Shown here: piece by piece, positions 53,645 to 62,096 of the stretch
How positions within the stretch are numbered: position 1 is the stretch's first letter
Layout of the letters: each line of letters begins with the position of its first letter
DNA from: Cognatiyoonia koreensis
Lineage (GTDB): Bacteria > Pseudomonadota > Alphaproteobacteria > Rhodobacterales > Rhodobacteraceae
Length of the DNA stretch: 64,000 nt
Direction of reading: 5' to 3'
Assembly (NCBI RefSeq): GCF_900109295.1
Contig: NZ_FOIZ01000001.1
Coordinates: forward strand, 2,294,001 to 2,358,000
Translations under genes and position numbers: made by a program
Notes under the pieces: model-generated
What the model was told of the DNA's origin: nothing
Database searches by the model: none
The model's input: the letters and a program-made list of their open reading frames with translations, nothing else

Positions 53645-53994
53645 GTCGCCCCCATAAGTAATACCGATTGGTATCACTTATATGAAACCATATGGTATCG
53701 CGTCAAGCTGTTTCTTGCGAAATCAAATCGAAGGACAGACACCGACTTTGCTTCCATTTGATAGTAAGCCACATAATTCTGAAATTGCGGGCAACCAGAT
53801 GGTTGGCAGATCTGCGCTTCCGGCAGAACTCTGCTATCTCGGAAATGGTGGATAAATATCTGCCGGACCGGCAACTTATCGTCCGAAAGGACTTCATTAT
53901 CTGCACAGCGTCATTTGCGCGCACAATAGCACCTATATGATCAGTCATCAGTTCGCGTTAAGCGGGGACTCCAAAACGCGAAGGTTGTGAACTG
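53645..53994. other. 350-bp intergenic region before the ArsR operon
   Basis: Besides the palindromes at 53655-53696, two overlapping opposite-strand frames (53692-53940 plus, 53703-53948 minus) are present without start signals or recognised products. They may be chance or decayed DNA. Confidence 0.5.
53655..53680. promoter_or_regulatory. inverted repeat in the ArsR operon promoter
   Basis: TAAGTAATACC, four bases GATT, then GGTATCACTTA: 11-bp arms with one mismatch, 10 nt upstream of the first gene start. A second palindrome ACCATATGGT lies at 53687-53696. The arrangement suits dimeric ArsR binding over the promoter. Confidence 0.6.
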
Positions 53995-55230
53995 TCATTC
54001 CGCGCCGCGCACCTCACGCACCCATGCAATGATTGTCTCGCGCGACTCTTGATCCATCTGGATTGCATTCGGTGGCGGCATGGCGTGACTCAGGCCTGCT
54101 TGCAGGTAGATTTCGCTGGCGTATTTGGCAACGTCACCAGGCGTTTCCAAGTGAATACCCTTGGGCGCCCACTGCATGTTATTCCAAACCGGTTCACGTG
54201 CATGGCACATCGAACAGTGGCCAAGCACGGTATCATAGGCGTCTTCGAACCCAGCCGCGGAAACAAAGCGCTGTTCATACGCTGTAAGCGCGCGTGCCTC
54301 TGCGTCTTCCCATGTTTCCGTTGGGCGGACAGACGACAACCATGCAATCAGGATCATTAGCAATACTGTCACTGCCCAAGTCCAATGTGGCCCTGTACCT
54401 GTTCGGTGCATGGTATTGAAATAGTGGCGAATGGTGACACCGGTCAGGAAGATAAGGCTTGCGATGATCCATGCATACGGTGTGCCGAACGATAGCGGAT
54501 AATGGTTCGACAACATCAGGAAGACGACTGGCAATGTCAGGTAATTGTTGTGCGTGGACCGCAGCTTTGCAATCGCTCCGTACTTTGCGTCGGGGGTCCT
54601 GCCAGCCTTGAGATCGGCAACGACAATCCGTTGGTTCGGCATGATGATGAAAAACACGTTCGCAGTCATGATTGTCGCTGTGAACGCACCAAGGTGAAGC
54701 AGCGCAGCCCGACCGGTGAAAATCTGGTTGTAGCCCCACGACATCACGACAAGCAGTGCAAAAAGCACAAGCATCAGAAGGGTGGGATAGTCCCTTAGCC
54801 CGCGTTTACACAATTGGTCATAGATTACCCAACCGATGGTGAGGGACGCGCCGGAAATCAATATGCCCTGCCACAAAGACAAATCCGCTTTGGTCGGGTC
54901 CAGCAGATAGATCTCACCGCCAACCCAGTAGACGATCATAAGCAGCGCAGCCCCTGACAGCCATGTCGTATAGCTTTGCCATTTGTGCCAAGTCAGATGC
55001 TCTGGAAGTCGCGCTGGTGCGACAAGGTACTTGGTCGTGTGGTAAAATCCGCCGCCATGCACCTCCCATTCTTCGCCATACGCACCTTCGGGCATGCCCG
55101 GTGCAGGTTTCAGCATCAAATCCAGAGCGATGAAATAGAACGACGCACCAATCCACGCCATGGCAGTGATCACGTGCAGCCAACGCACGGAAAACGCCAC
55201 CCAATCCCACATCACAGCTAAATCAAACAT
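53995..55230 (-). CDS. puuD: PuuD-type membrane urate hydroxylase with cytochrome c domain
   Basis: The 411-residue protein has about eight membrane helices in the N-terminal three quarters (WLHVITAMAWIGASFYFIAL at the start) followed by a cytochrome c domain with CSMCH (about residues 343-347) and an axial Met in SHAMPPPNA. PuuD oxidises urate to 5-hydroxyisourate, passing electrons through its haem to the respiratory chain. The ATG at 55230 is preferred over 55305. It is divergent from a LysR regulator, next to uraH and puuE-uraD. Confidence 0.9.
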   Translation of the reverse strand: MFDLAVMWDWVAFSVRWLHVITAMAWIGASFYFIALDLMLKPAPGMPEGAYGEEWEVHGGGFYHTTKYLVAPARLPEHLTWHKWQSYTTWLSGAALLMIVYWVGGEIYLLDPTKADLSLWQGILISGASLTIGWVIYDQLCKRGLRDYPTLLMLVLFALLVVMSWGYNQIFTGRAALLHLGAFTATIMTANVFFIIMPNQRIVVADLKAGRTPDAKYGAIAKLRSTHNNYLTLPVVFLMLSNHYPLSFGTPYAWIIASLIFLTGVTIRHYFNTMHRTGTGPHWTWAVTVLLMILIAWLSSVRPTETWEDAEARALTAYEQRFVSAAGFEDAYDTVLGHCSMCHAREPVWNNMQWAPKGIHLETPGDVAKYASEIYLQAGLSHAMPPPNAIQMDQESRETIIAWVREVRGAE

Positions 55231-55328
55231 GCGTCGTCTCCCTCGTCGGACTCCAAAGGATGCTATGCCATAAAGCATTATTCTGGTATTGCTGCAAAAA
55301 GCCAAAGAGCATCAAAAAAAACCAAACA

Positions 55329-56261
55329 ATGTCATACCTCGAAAACATCCGCACTTTCGTAAGGGTCTATGAGCTGGGCAGCATGTCTGCTGCAGGCCGT
55401 GACCTTCGGATATCACCTGCTGTCACATCTTCCCGCATTTCTCAACTTGAGGATCGCCTGAGCGTCCGCCTCTTCCAGCGCACGACTCGCAGCCTGACCC
55501 CAACCGAACAGGGCAAAGCATTCTACGGCGGGGCCTGCGAAGTGCTGGAAGCCGTCGAAAACGCAGAAGCGAACGTCGTCAATATCACGGATAATCCAAA
55601 AGGATCCTTGTTTGTGGCGGCACCACTGGGTGTAGGTCGCAGGTTGATCGCGCCGCAAGTCCCAGAGTTTTTAGCGCAGTACCCCGAAGTTTCGGTCCGA
55701 CTCAGACTGACGGATCGAAAGATCGACCTCACAACCGAAGGACTCGATCTTGCATTCTTTCTTGGCCAGCCCGAAGACAGTAATCTCCGCATCCGGAAAA
55801 TCGCGGATGTACCGCGCGTTTTGTGTGCCTCTCCGGAATATATCGAAGCCCACGGAAATCCTGTCTCTGGCGAACAACTGATTGCTGATGGCCACGAGTG
55901 TTTGAATCTGCGTTTTCCGGGGGCGCCAGAGTTTCAATGGCCTCTGATCACTGACGACGGACCCAAGAAATTTCGGGTCTCTGGCCGTTACGAATGTGAC
56001 GACGGTGACATTCTGACCGATTGGGCGTTGGCCGGCCATGGTATCGCGATGAAACCGACCTTCGAAGTGTCGAGTTATATCACCAACGGCCAATTAGTGC
56101 CGGTCGCCGTGAACACGCCGCCAGAAAACATTCAGATGGCCTGTCTTTTCACACACCGCCGGCGGCAGGACCCTAAGACAAGACTGTTTATGGAGTTCAT
56201 GATCGAACGGATCGGCAAAGCCGTGAGAAATAGCTCCATTCAGGCTCAGCTGCCCCGATAG
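55329..56261 (+). CDS. LysR-family regulator of the purine cluster
   Basis: The 310-residue regulator has the LysR helix-turn-helix at about residues 5-63 (GSMSAAGRDLRISPAVTSSR) and a C-terminal effector domain. The ATG at 55329 is chosen by alignment of SYLENIRTFVRVYELGS. It is divergent from puuD, with 98 bp between. An ATGC-N11-GCAT dyad at 55260-55278 is a candidate binding site. The effector is probably a purine breakdown product. Confidence 0.82.
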   Translation: MSYLENIRTFVRVYELGSMSAAGRDLRISPAVTSSRISQLEDRLSVRLFQRTTRSLTPTEQGKAFYGGACEVLEAVENAEANVVNITDNPKGSLFVAAPLGVGRRLIAPQVPEFLAQYPEVSVRLRLTDRKIDLTTEGLDLAFFLGQPEDSNLRIRKIADVPRVLCASPEYIEAHGNPVSGEQLIADGHECLNLRFPGAPEFQWPLITDDGPKKFRVSGRYECDDGDILTDWALAGHGIAMKPTFEVSSYITNGQLVPVAVNTPPENIQMACLFTHRRRQDPKTRLFMEFMIERIGKAVRNSSIQAQLPR

Positions 56262-56599
56262 GTCGAATAGCCAAATGGCGAAAGAAGTAGCGGGACATGA
56301 TAATGCGAGGCTTCTGACATCCCAAACCGGAGCGGGATAACATCCAGAAAACGAGGCGTTTCCGGCGCGACACCACAAGCGTCAAAATAGTCACCCGCGT
56401 GGAAGATCAACTCATAAACGCCAATCTGAAAATCTGCCTCCGGCAATATCTGTTCATCCGTCCGCCCGTCGTTGTTGGTCACAAGCGTCCTTAGATGGGT
56501 CCGGGTAACACCTTCGATACGGAAAAGGTCGATTGTAAGTCCGCTTGCCGGACAGCCCTTACTTGTATCAAGGACGTGTGTCGTAAGATAACCCGTCAT
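56246..56599 (-). CDS. uraH: 5-hydroxyisourate hydrolase
   Basis: The 117-residue transthyretin-like protein has LTTHVLDTSKGCPA at the start (catalytic His about 7), and ends in HYHVPLLLSPFGYSTYRGS, the YRGS signature that separates HIU hydrolases from transthyretin. It converts 5-hydroxyisourate to OHCU, the substrate of UraD. The ATG at 56599 is preferred to 56611. The 3' end overlaps the convergent LysR gene by 16 nt. Confidence 0.92.
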   Translation of the reverse strand: MTGYLTTHVLDTSKGCPASGLTIDLFRIEGVTRTHLRTLVTNNDGRTDEQILPEADFQIGVYELIFHAGDYFDACGVAPETPRFLDVIPLRFGMSEASHYHVPLLLSPFGYSTYRGS

Positions 56600-56745
56600 C
56601 GTTGCCTCCATCGGTTCTAAGGTGCTTATAGACGCGCGCTTGCATCAGCAGCAAAGTGCATTTGATTGATGGTCTTTCGCATATTTCTTGAAAATGGCTA
56701 AGATTGTTTTGCTTTAACTTCACGCCAGCAATGAGGGAGTCACCC

Positions 56746-58158
56746 GTGAAGCGATATCCGCGCGACATGACCGGTTACGGTGCCGTACCACCGCCCGCCA
56801 ATTGGCCGAATGGTGCCAAGATCGCCGTCCAGATCGTTCTCAACTATGAAGAAGGTGGTGAAAACAACATTCTTCATGGCGACCCCGCGTCCGAAGCGTT
56901 CTTGTCCGAAATCACTGGCGCACAGGCGTGGCCCGGCCAGCGCCATTGGAATATGGAATCGATTTACGAGTATGGCGCACGTGCAGGGTTTTGGCGCGTT
57001 CAAAGGTTGCTCGGCGATTTACCCATCACGGTATACGGTGTCGCGACCGCACTTGCGCGCGCGCCTGCACAGGTGGCCGCAATGAAGTCATCGGGATGGG
57101 AAATCGCCAGCCACGGCCTCAAGTGGATCGAACACAAGGACATGCCCGAACATGAAGAACGGGCCCAAATCGCAGAGGCGATCCGGCTTCATACCGAAGT
57201 AACCGGTGCGCCGCCACGTGGCTGGTACACTGGCAGATGTTCGAACAATACAGTGCGATTGGCTGCAGAATCTGGCCAATTCGACTACGTCGCTGACAGC
57301 TACGCAGACGACCTGCCTTACTGGATGCGGATTGCCGGCAGGGATCAACTGATCGTTCCTTACACGATGGACTGCAACGATATGCGTTTCGCCATACAAG
57401 CGGGCTTTAGCAACGGCGATCAGTTCGAAAGTTACCTCAAGGACAGTTTCGACGTCCTGTATGAAGAAGGCGTAGCTGGTACGCCAAAGATGATGTCCAT
57501 CGGTTTGCACTGCCGGTTGATTGGACGCCCCGGTCGCCTTGCAGCCCTGCGGCGTGCGATCAGGCATATGCAGTCTTATGAAGACGTCTGGTTCGCTACA
57601 AGGCTTCAGATTGCACAGCATTGGGCGCAGACGCATCCCCCAAGTGATATTGCCAAACCATCCGAGATGACGCGGGACGCCTTTGTTTCAGCATTTGGAG
57701 GGATCTTTGAACACAGCCCGTGGATCGCAGAGGGGGCATACGATCTAGAACGAGGGCCTACTCACGATTGTGCGCAGGGCGTCCACCAATGCCTGACACG
57801 TATATTCCGGTCTGCATCACATGATCAGCGATTGGCAGTGCTTAACGCGCACCCCGATCTTGCGGGCAAACTGGCCGCCGCTGGCAAGCTGACCGCAGAA
57901 AGCACGTCTGAACAGGCAGGTGCCGGATTGGACATGCTCACAGATGAAGAACGCGAAACGTTCCAGTCCTTGAACACACAATACGTGGACCGGCACGGCT
58001 TCCCATTCATCATCGCGGTACGGGACCACACCAAACCCTCCATCATGGCAGCGTTCAAGCAGCGGATCAGCAACGACCGCGAAACCGAGTTTGCCGAAGC
58101 CTGTCGGCAGGTCGAACGTATCGCGGAACTCAGACTGCGCGAGAAGTTACCCACATGA
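56746..58158 (+). CDS. puuE-uraD: fused allantoinase PuuE and OHCU decarboxylase UraD
   Basis: The 470-residue protein has two enzymes. Residues about 1-305 are a polysaccharide-deacetylase-fold allantoinase (KRYPRDMTGYG, LNYEEGGENN, EIASHGLKWIEH, YTGRCSNNT, SIGLHCRLIGRPGR). Residues about 315-470 are UraD (FVSAFGGIFEHSPW, LNAHPDLAGKLA with the catalytic His, FPFIIAVRDHTKPSI). It thus makes S-allantoin from OHCU and opens it to allantoate. GTG at 56746 is chosen, with GGGAG 6 nt before. Its stop overlaps allA (ATGA). Confidence 0.92.
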   Translation: MKRYPRDMTGYGAVPPPANWPNGAKIAVQIVLNYEEGGENNILHGDPASEAFLSEITGAQAWPGQRHWNMESIYEYGARAGFWRVQRLLGDLPITVYGVATALARAPAQVAAMKSSGWEIASHGLKWIEHKDMPEHEERAQIAEAIRLHTEVTGAPPRGWYTGRCSNNTVRLAAESGQFDYVADSYADDLPYWMRIAGRDQLIVPYTMDCNDMRFAIQAGFSNGDQFESYLKDSFDVLYEEGVAGTPKMMSIGLHCRLIGRPGRLAALRRAIRHMQSYEDVWFATRLQIAQHWAQTHPPSDIAKPSEMTRDAFVSAFGGIFEHSPWIAEGAYDLERGPTHDCAQGVHQCLTRIFRSASHDQRLAVLNAHPDLAGKLAAAGKLTAESTSEQAGAGLDMLTDEERETFQSLNTQYVDRHGFPFIIAVRDHTKPSIMAAFKQRISNDRETEFAEACRQVERIAELRLREKLPT

Positions 58159-58679
58159 CCCAGACGATCCAGGTTAAGGAAATTTCAAAAGCCGCGTTTG
58201 TGGACTTTGGTGATGTGATCGACACATCAGGCGCTCCTGACAAGATCATCAATCAGGGTCTCTGCGGTCGCTTCCACGACCGCGCAAAACTTGACTTCAC
58301 TTCGGGGCGTGCAGGTGTCAGCCTGTTCAAGGCAGAGGCGCGTTCCTTGCCAATGGCGCTTCAAATGGTCGAGCGTCATCCCGAAGGATCTCAACTGTTC
58401 ATACCAATGTCAGAACATGGGTTTCTGGTCATTGTTGCACCCGATGAGAACGGAACGCCCGGTCAGCCTAAGGCATTTCTGACCAAGCCGGGCCAAGCCA
58501 TCAATTTCCATCGCGGCACATGGCACGGCGTCCTGACGCCATTGTCAGAACCGGGCCTGTTCGCGGTGATTGACCGCGTCGGGACCGGAGCAAATCTTGA
58601 AGAACACTGGTTCGACACCCCGTACACCGTTGAACTGAAAAATAAAAAAACCGGTACGGGAATAGCGAAGGCATCTTAG
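58155..58679 (+). CDS. allA: ureidoglycolate lyase
   Basis: The 174-residue cupin-fold protein has LPMALQMVERHPEGSQLF (about residues 61-78, with conserved His and Gln), NFHRGTWHGVLTPL (about 117-130) and DRVGTGANLEEH near the end, all typical of AllA. It splits ureidoglycolate to glyoxylate and urea. An allantoate-processing enzyme is not seen in this window. Follows puuE-uraD with a 4-nt overlap. Confidence 0.9.
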   Translation: MTQTIQVKEISKAAFVDFGDVIDTSGAPDKIINQGLCGRFHDRAKLDFTSGRAGVSLFKAEARSLPMALQMVERHPEGSQLFIPMSEHGFLVIVAPDENGTPGQPKAFLTKPGQAINFHRGTWHGVLTPLSEPGLFAVIDRVGTGANLEEHWFDTPYTVELKNKKTGTGIAKAS

Positions 58680-58694
58680 GGAGGAAACTTGACA

Positions 58695-60128
58695 ATGACC
58701 GATACATCTATCGGGACGCCGGAACAGCTGCGCGATCCCAATTACACCCCGGCACTTCACCGTGCCATTCCACTGGGCATCCAGCACGTGCTGGCAATGT
58801 TCGTTTCGAACGTGACACCTGCCATCATCATCGCAGGTGCAGCTGGCTTTGGATTTGGTTCTGACGCAGGCGCGCAGGGCTTCCCTGACATGACCTACAT
58901 GATCCAGATGTCGATGCTGTTTGCAGGCATCGCGACATTGTTTCAAACGATCGGAATGGGACCGGTCGGCGCACGTCTGCCAATCGTTCAAGGCACAAGT
59001 TTTGCTTTCATTCCAATCATGATCCCGCTCGTGGCCGGTAAGGGCGTTGACGCACTTCCGGTCCTGTTTGGTGGGGTCTTGATCGGCGGCTTGTTCCACA
59101 CGCTCTTGGGAACATTCATTGGGAAAATCCGCTTTGCGCTGCCACCGCTGGTCACCGGCCTTGTTGTTACGATGATCGGTTTGGCATTGGTCAAGGTCGG
59201 CATTCAATATGCAGCCGGTGGCGTTCCTGCCATCGATCAGCCGGAATACGGGTCGTTGCTGAACTGGTCGATCGCACTCGTCGTTGTTCTCGTGACGCTC
59301 GGGCTGAAGTTCTTTGCCAAGGGGATGTTATCAGTTTCCGCGGTCTTCGTCGGGATCATCGCCGGTTACCTCGTCGCCCTGTTCTTCACGGACATGGTTT
59401 CGTTTGAAGGTATCTCAACAAGCATGAGCCGCGCGGCAGCTTTCCAGGTGCCTTCACCCTTCAAATATGGGTTCGAGTTCAGCCTCGCAGCAGTCATCGG
59501 CTTCTGCCTGATGTCCTTTGTTTCAGCCGTTGAAACTGTTGGCGACGTGTCAGGTATTACCAAAGGTGGGGCTGGCCGTGAAGCAACTGAACAAGAAATC
59601 CAAGGTGCAACATACGCCGACGGTGTTGGTACAGCAATCGCTGGCATCTTTGGCGGTCTGCCGAATACGTCCTTCAGCCAGAACGTGGGCCTGATTGCAA
59701 TGACCGGCGTGATGAGCCGTCATGTCGTGACCATCGGTGCGATCTTCCTGATCATTTGTGGTCTGATGCCAAAAGTGGGCGCGTTGATCCGCACGATCCC
59801 AATCGAAGTTCTGGGTGGTGGTGTGATTGTCATGTTCGGCATGGTCGTTGCGGCAGGTATCTCGATGCTGTCCGATGTGAATTGGAACCGTCGGAACATG
59901 GTGATCTTTGCCATCGCCTTGTCGATTGGCCTTGGCCTACAGCTTGATCCGAAAGCAGTTCAGTACTTGCCTGATACGCTGCGCATCTTGATGACCTCTG
60001 GTCTGCTTCCAGCTGCCCTGATCGCCATCGTGCTCAATCTGATCCTGCCAGAAGAACTGTCAGATGAATCGACCGAAGAAGTCTCCGGCGGCCTGTCCGG
60101 TCACGGCGATGGATCGCTAAAAGGCTGA
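58695..60128 (+). CDS. NCS2-family purine (urate/xanthine) permease
   Basis: The 477-residue membrane protein has about 12-14 helices and the NCS2 motif QNVGLIAMTGVMSR (about residues 332-345), with SFVSAVETVGDVSG (about 274) at the substrate site. Its place after the urate genes points to uric acid or xanthine uptake rather than uracil. GGGAGGAAA supports the ATG at 58695; TTG at 58689 is an alternative. Confidence 0.88.
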   Translation: MTDTSIGTPEQLRDPNYTPALHRAIPLGIQHVLAMFVSNVTPAIIIAGAAGFGFGSDAGAQGFPDMTYMIQMSMLFAGIATLFQTIGMGPVGARLPIVQGTSFAFIPIMIPLVAGKGVDALPVLFGGVLIGGLFHTLLGTFIGKIRFALPPLVTGLVVTMIGLALVKVGIQYAAGGVPAIDQPEYGSLLNWSIALVVVLVTLGLKFFAKGMLSVSAVFVGIIAGYLVALFFTDMVSFEGISTSMSRAAAFQVPSPFKYGFEFSLAAVIGFCLMSFVSAVETVGDVSGITKGGAGREATEQEIQGATYADGVGTAIAGIFGGLPNTSFSQNVGLIAMTGVMSRHVVTIGAIFLIICGLMPKVGALIRTIPIEVLGGGVIVMFGMVVAAGISMLSDVNWNRRNMVIFAIALSIGLGLQLDPKAVQYLPDTLRILMTSGLLPAALIAIVLNLILPEELSDESTEEVSGGLSGHGDGSLKG

Positions 60129-60152
60129 TACCGCCATAACACCGAAAACAAG

Positions 60153-60180
60153 GGCCCGGTCGTGCGACCGGGCCTTTTTT
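60153..60180 (+). terminator. intrinsic terminator of the purine operon
   Basis: GGCCCGGTCG and CGACCGGGCC form a 10-bp GC-rich stem with a minimal loop, followed at once by TTTTTT. It is 24 nt after the permease stop. Confidence 0.92.
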
Positions 60181-60849
60181 GTCTGGCAGCATATTTGCAT
60201 TTGAGCTGAAGAGGCCATTGCGGCCTATCGGCGTCAATCCAACCGGCACAGATGAATTGCGTTTTCACGCGACAGCGTTGATCGCAACTCAAACCATTGG
60301 TCGGGAATTCAATCGCTTTGATCGTCGGTCGTCGATACTGACGAAACCCTTGTGCAGGACCGTCACAAATTGCTTGACGGCGCGGACCGACGGCACCCAT
60401 CCGTGCCATCAATTGCTATTGCATCAGGCAGTAGAGCGGGTTCAAACGGCCTCTGGATTAATGGAAACGCCGCAAAACTTTTCAATTCAAAGGTTTTCCT
60501 AACACGAGTCGGTCAAGGCCGAACCCGGCAGGAAAGACAGCAATCATTCGTGACAAGCGAATACATGGGCACCAAAGGCGAAAACTCGGCACCTTGTAGC
60601 GCTCGGTCAACACACCAGTGTGAACCCATGTTCTGAATTTGAGGAATTACCCTATAAGTTCAACACACTATAAGGGTGATTTGGCGGACTGGGGAACCGT
60701 ATAACCCCTGTTTTTACACGTTCGCAAAAATTCGGCAATATCCATTTTTATTTATATATATCAGATAGGTAAATTCGCATGCATCTATTGAAGTTCGCAA
60801 CCGTTCACCTTAAATCTGAAATCAGTGTGGGAACAAATGTGGGAACAAA
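60181..60849. other. 670-bp gap at the island boundary
   Basis: No convincing gene; 60179-60636 has two overlapping plus frames without ribosome-binding sites. The last 200 bp are AT-rich (60720-60780). I saw no tRNA, though integrases of this type often use one. The gap ends in the 12-bp tandem repeat before the integrase. Confidence 0.5.
60826..60849 (+). repeat. 12-bp tandem direct repeat abutting the integrase start codon
   Basis: TGTGGGAACAAA occurs twice with no gap and the ATG follows immediately. It is a candidate integrase arm-binding or attachment (att) element. It leaves no purine-rich ribosome-binding site apart from GGGAAC. Confidence 0.7.
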
Positions 60850-62031
60850 ATGTTATTGAGCGCTCAAAAGGTCAAAGCAGCGAAGCCGGGGCGGCACGGG
60901 GATGGGCGCGGTCTTTTTCTTTACGTCAAACCGTCAGGCACACGTTCGTGGATTCTACGGTATCAAGTGCAAGGACGGCGGCGTGACCTAGGGCTGGGCG
61001 CATACCCAGACGTGACGCTGGCCATGGCCCGCGAACGCGCAACCGAAGCCCGCCGATTGATTGCCAACGGCGAAGACCCGATAGCCAAAAAGAAACAAGC
61101 CAAACCAAAGACGTTCAAAGATGCAGCACTTGAATTGATCGAAAACAAACGGCACGGCTGGAAAAACGCCAAACACGCTGCACAATGGACATCGACACTC
61201 GAAAGCTACGTCTTTCCAAAGATCGGACAAGTTCAAGTATCCAAGATCGAAACTGCGGACGTGATCAGCACATTGACCCCAATCTGGTCCGAAAAGCCCG
61301 AAACAGCCAACCGCGTCCGTCAACGCATCGAAGCAGTGATCGACTACGCATCCGCCTTGGGTATCCGCACAGGCGACAACCCCGCGCGCTGGCGCGGACA
61401 TCTTGACCACCTATTGCCGAAGCCAAAGAAGGTGCGCGCAGTGAAACACCACGCCGCCCTGCCCCATGCCGACATTGCCGACTTCATGACAGAACTGTCC
61501 ACGCGCACAGGCATTGCAGCACAGGCGCTGGGCTTTACGATTCTGACGGCAGCACGTTCAGGCGAAACGCGTGGCATGATTTGGGGCGAAGTCGATCTTG
61601 AAAATGCGACGTGGACCATTCCCGCCCAGCGCATGAAAGCAGGCAAAGAACACCGCGTTCCTTTGAGCAAAGCTGCAATTGCCCTTCTTGGCCCGCGCCG
61701 GGACGCCAACGCGCTGGTGTTCGAAAGCGAAGCCAAACCCGGCAAGCCTATATCAGACATGAGTATGACCGCCGTCCTACGCCGTATGAAGCGCGACAAC
61801 ATCACCGTCCACGGTTTCCGATCCACATTCCGCGATTGGGCTGGAGAAACGACAGGCTTTCCACGCGAAGTGATCGAAGCCGCACTTGCACATGGGATCA
61901 AAGACAAAGCCGAAGCGGCCTACGCTCGTAGCGATTTGTTCGACAAACGGCGGTTATTGATGGAAGCATGGGCGAGCACTACCGCTTCGCACTCCCAACC
62001 CGGCAACGTCGTGTCTATGAAATTAAACTGA
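60850..62031 (+). CDS. tyrosine-recombinase integrase (P4-like)
   Basis: The 393-residue integrase has an N-terminal arm-binding domain of the DUF4102 type (VKAAKPGRHGDGRGLFLYV, about residues 8-26), a SAM-like core-binding domain (about 90-190) and the catalytic domain. Catalytic residues: Arg in AARSGETRG (about 234-242), His-x-x-Arg in HGFRSTFRDW (about 319-328), His in LAHGIKDKAEAAYARSD, whose Tyr is the nucleophile. It would integrate the island that follows. Alternative starts were not needed. Confidence 0.92.
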   Translation: MLLSAQKVKAAKPGRHGDGRGLFLYVKPSGTRSWILRYQVQGRRRDLGLGAYPDVTLAMARERATEARRLIANGEDPIAKKKQAKPKTFKDAALELIENKRHGWKNAKHAAQWTSTLESYVFPKIGQVQVSKIETADVISTLTPIWSEKPETANRVRQRIEAVIDYASALGIRTGDNPARWRGHLDHLLPKPKKVRAVKHHAALPHADIADFMTELSTRTGIAAQALGFTILTAARSGETRGMIWGEVDLENATWTIPAQRMKAGKEHRVPLSKAAIALLGPRRDANALVFESEAKPGKPISDMSMTAVLRRMKRDNITVHGFRSTFRDWAGETTGFPREVIEAALAHGIKDKAEAAYARSDLFDKRRLLMEAWASTTASHSQPGNVVSMKLN

Positions 62032-62096
62032 GCTACTCCCTGATGTTTGGGCAGGTTTGAGCGAAAATTAGACTATTTAACTTACGTTGCGTGTTG

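Noticed and set aside
60430..60460. GGTTCAAAC resembling a tRNA T-loop
   Set aside because: No matching acceptor or anticodon stems could be folded around it.
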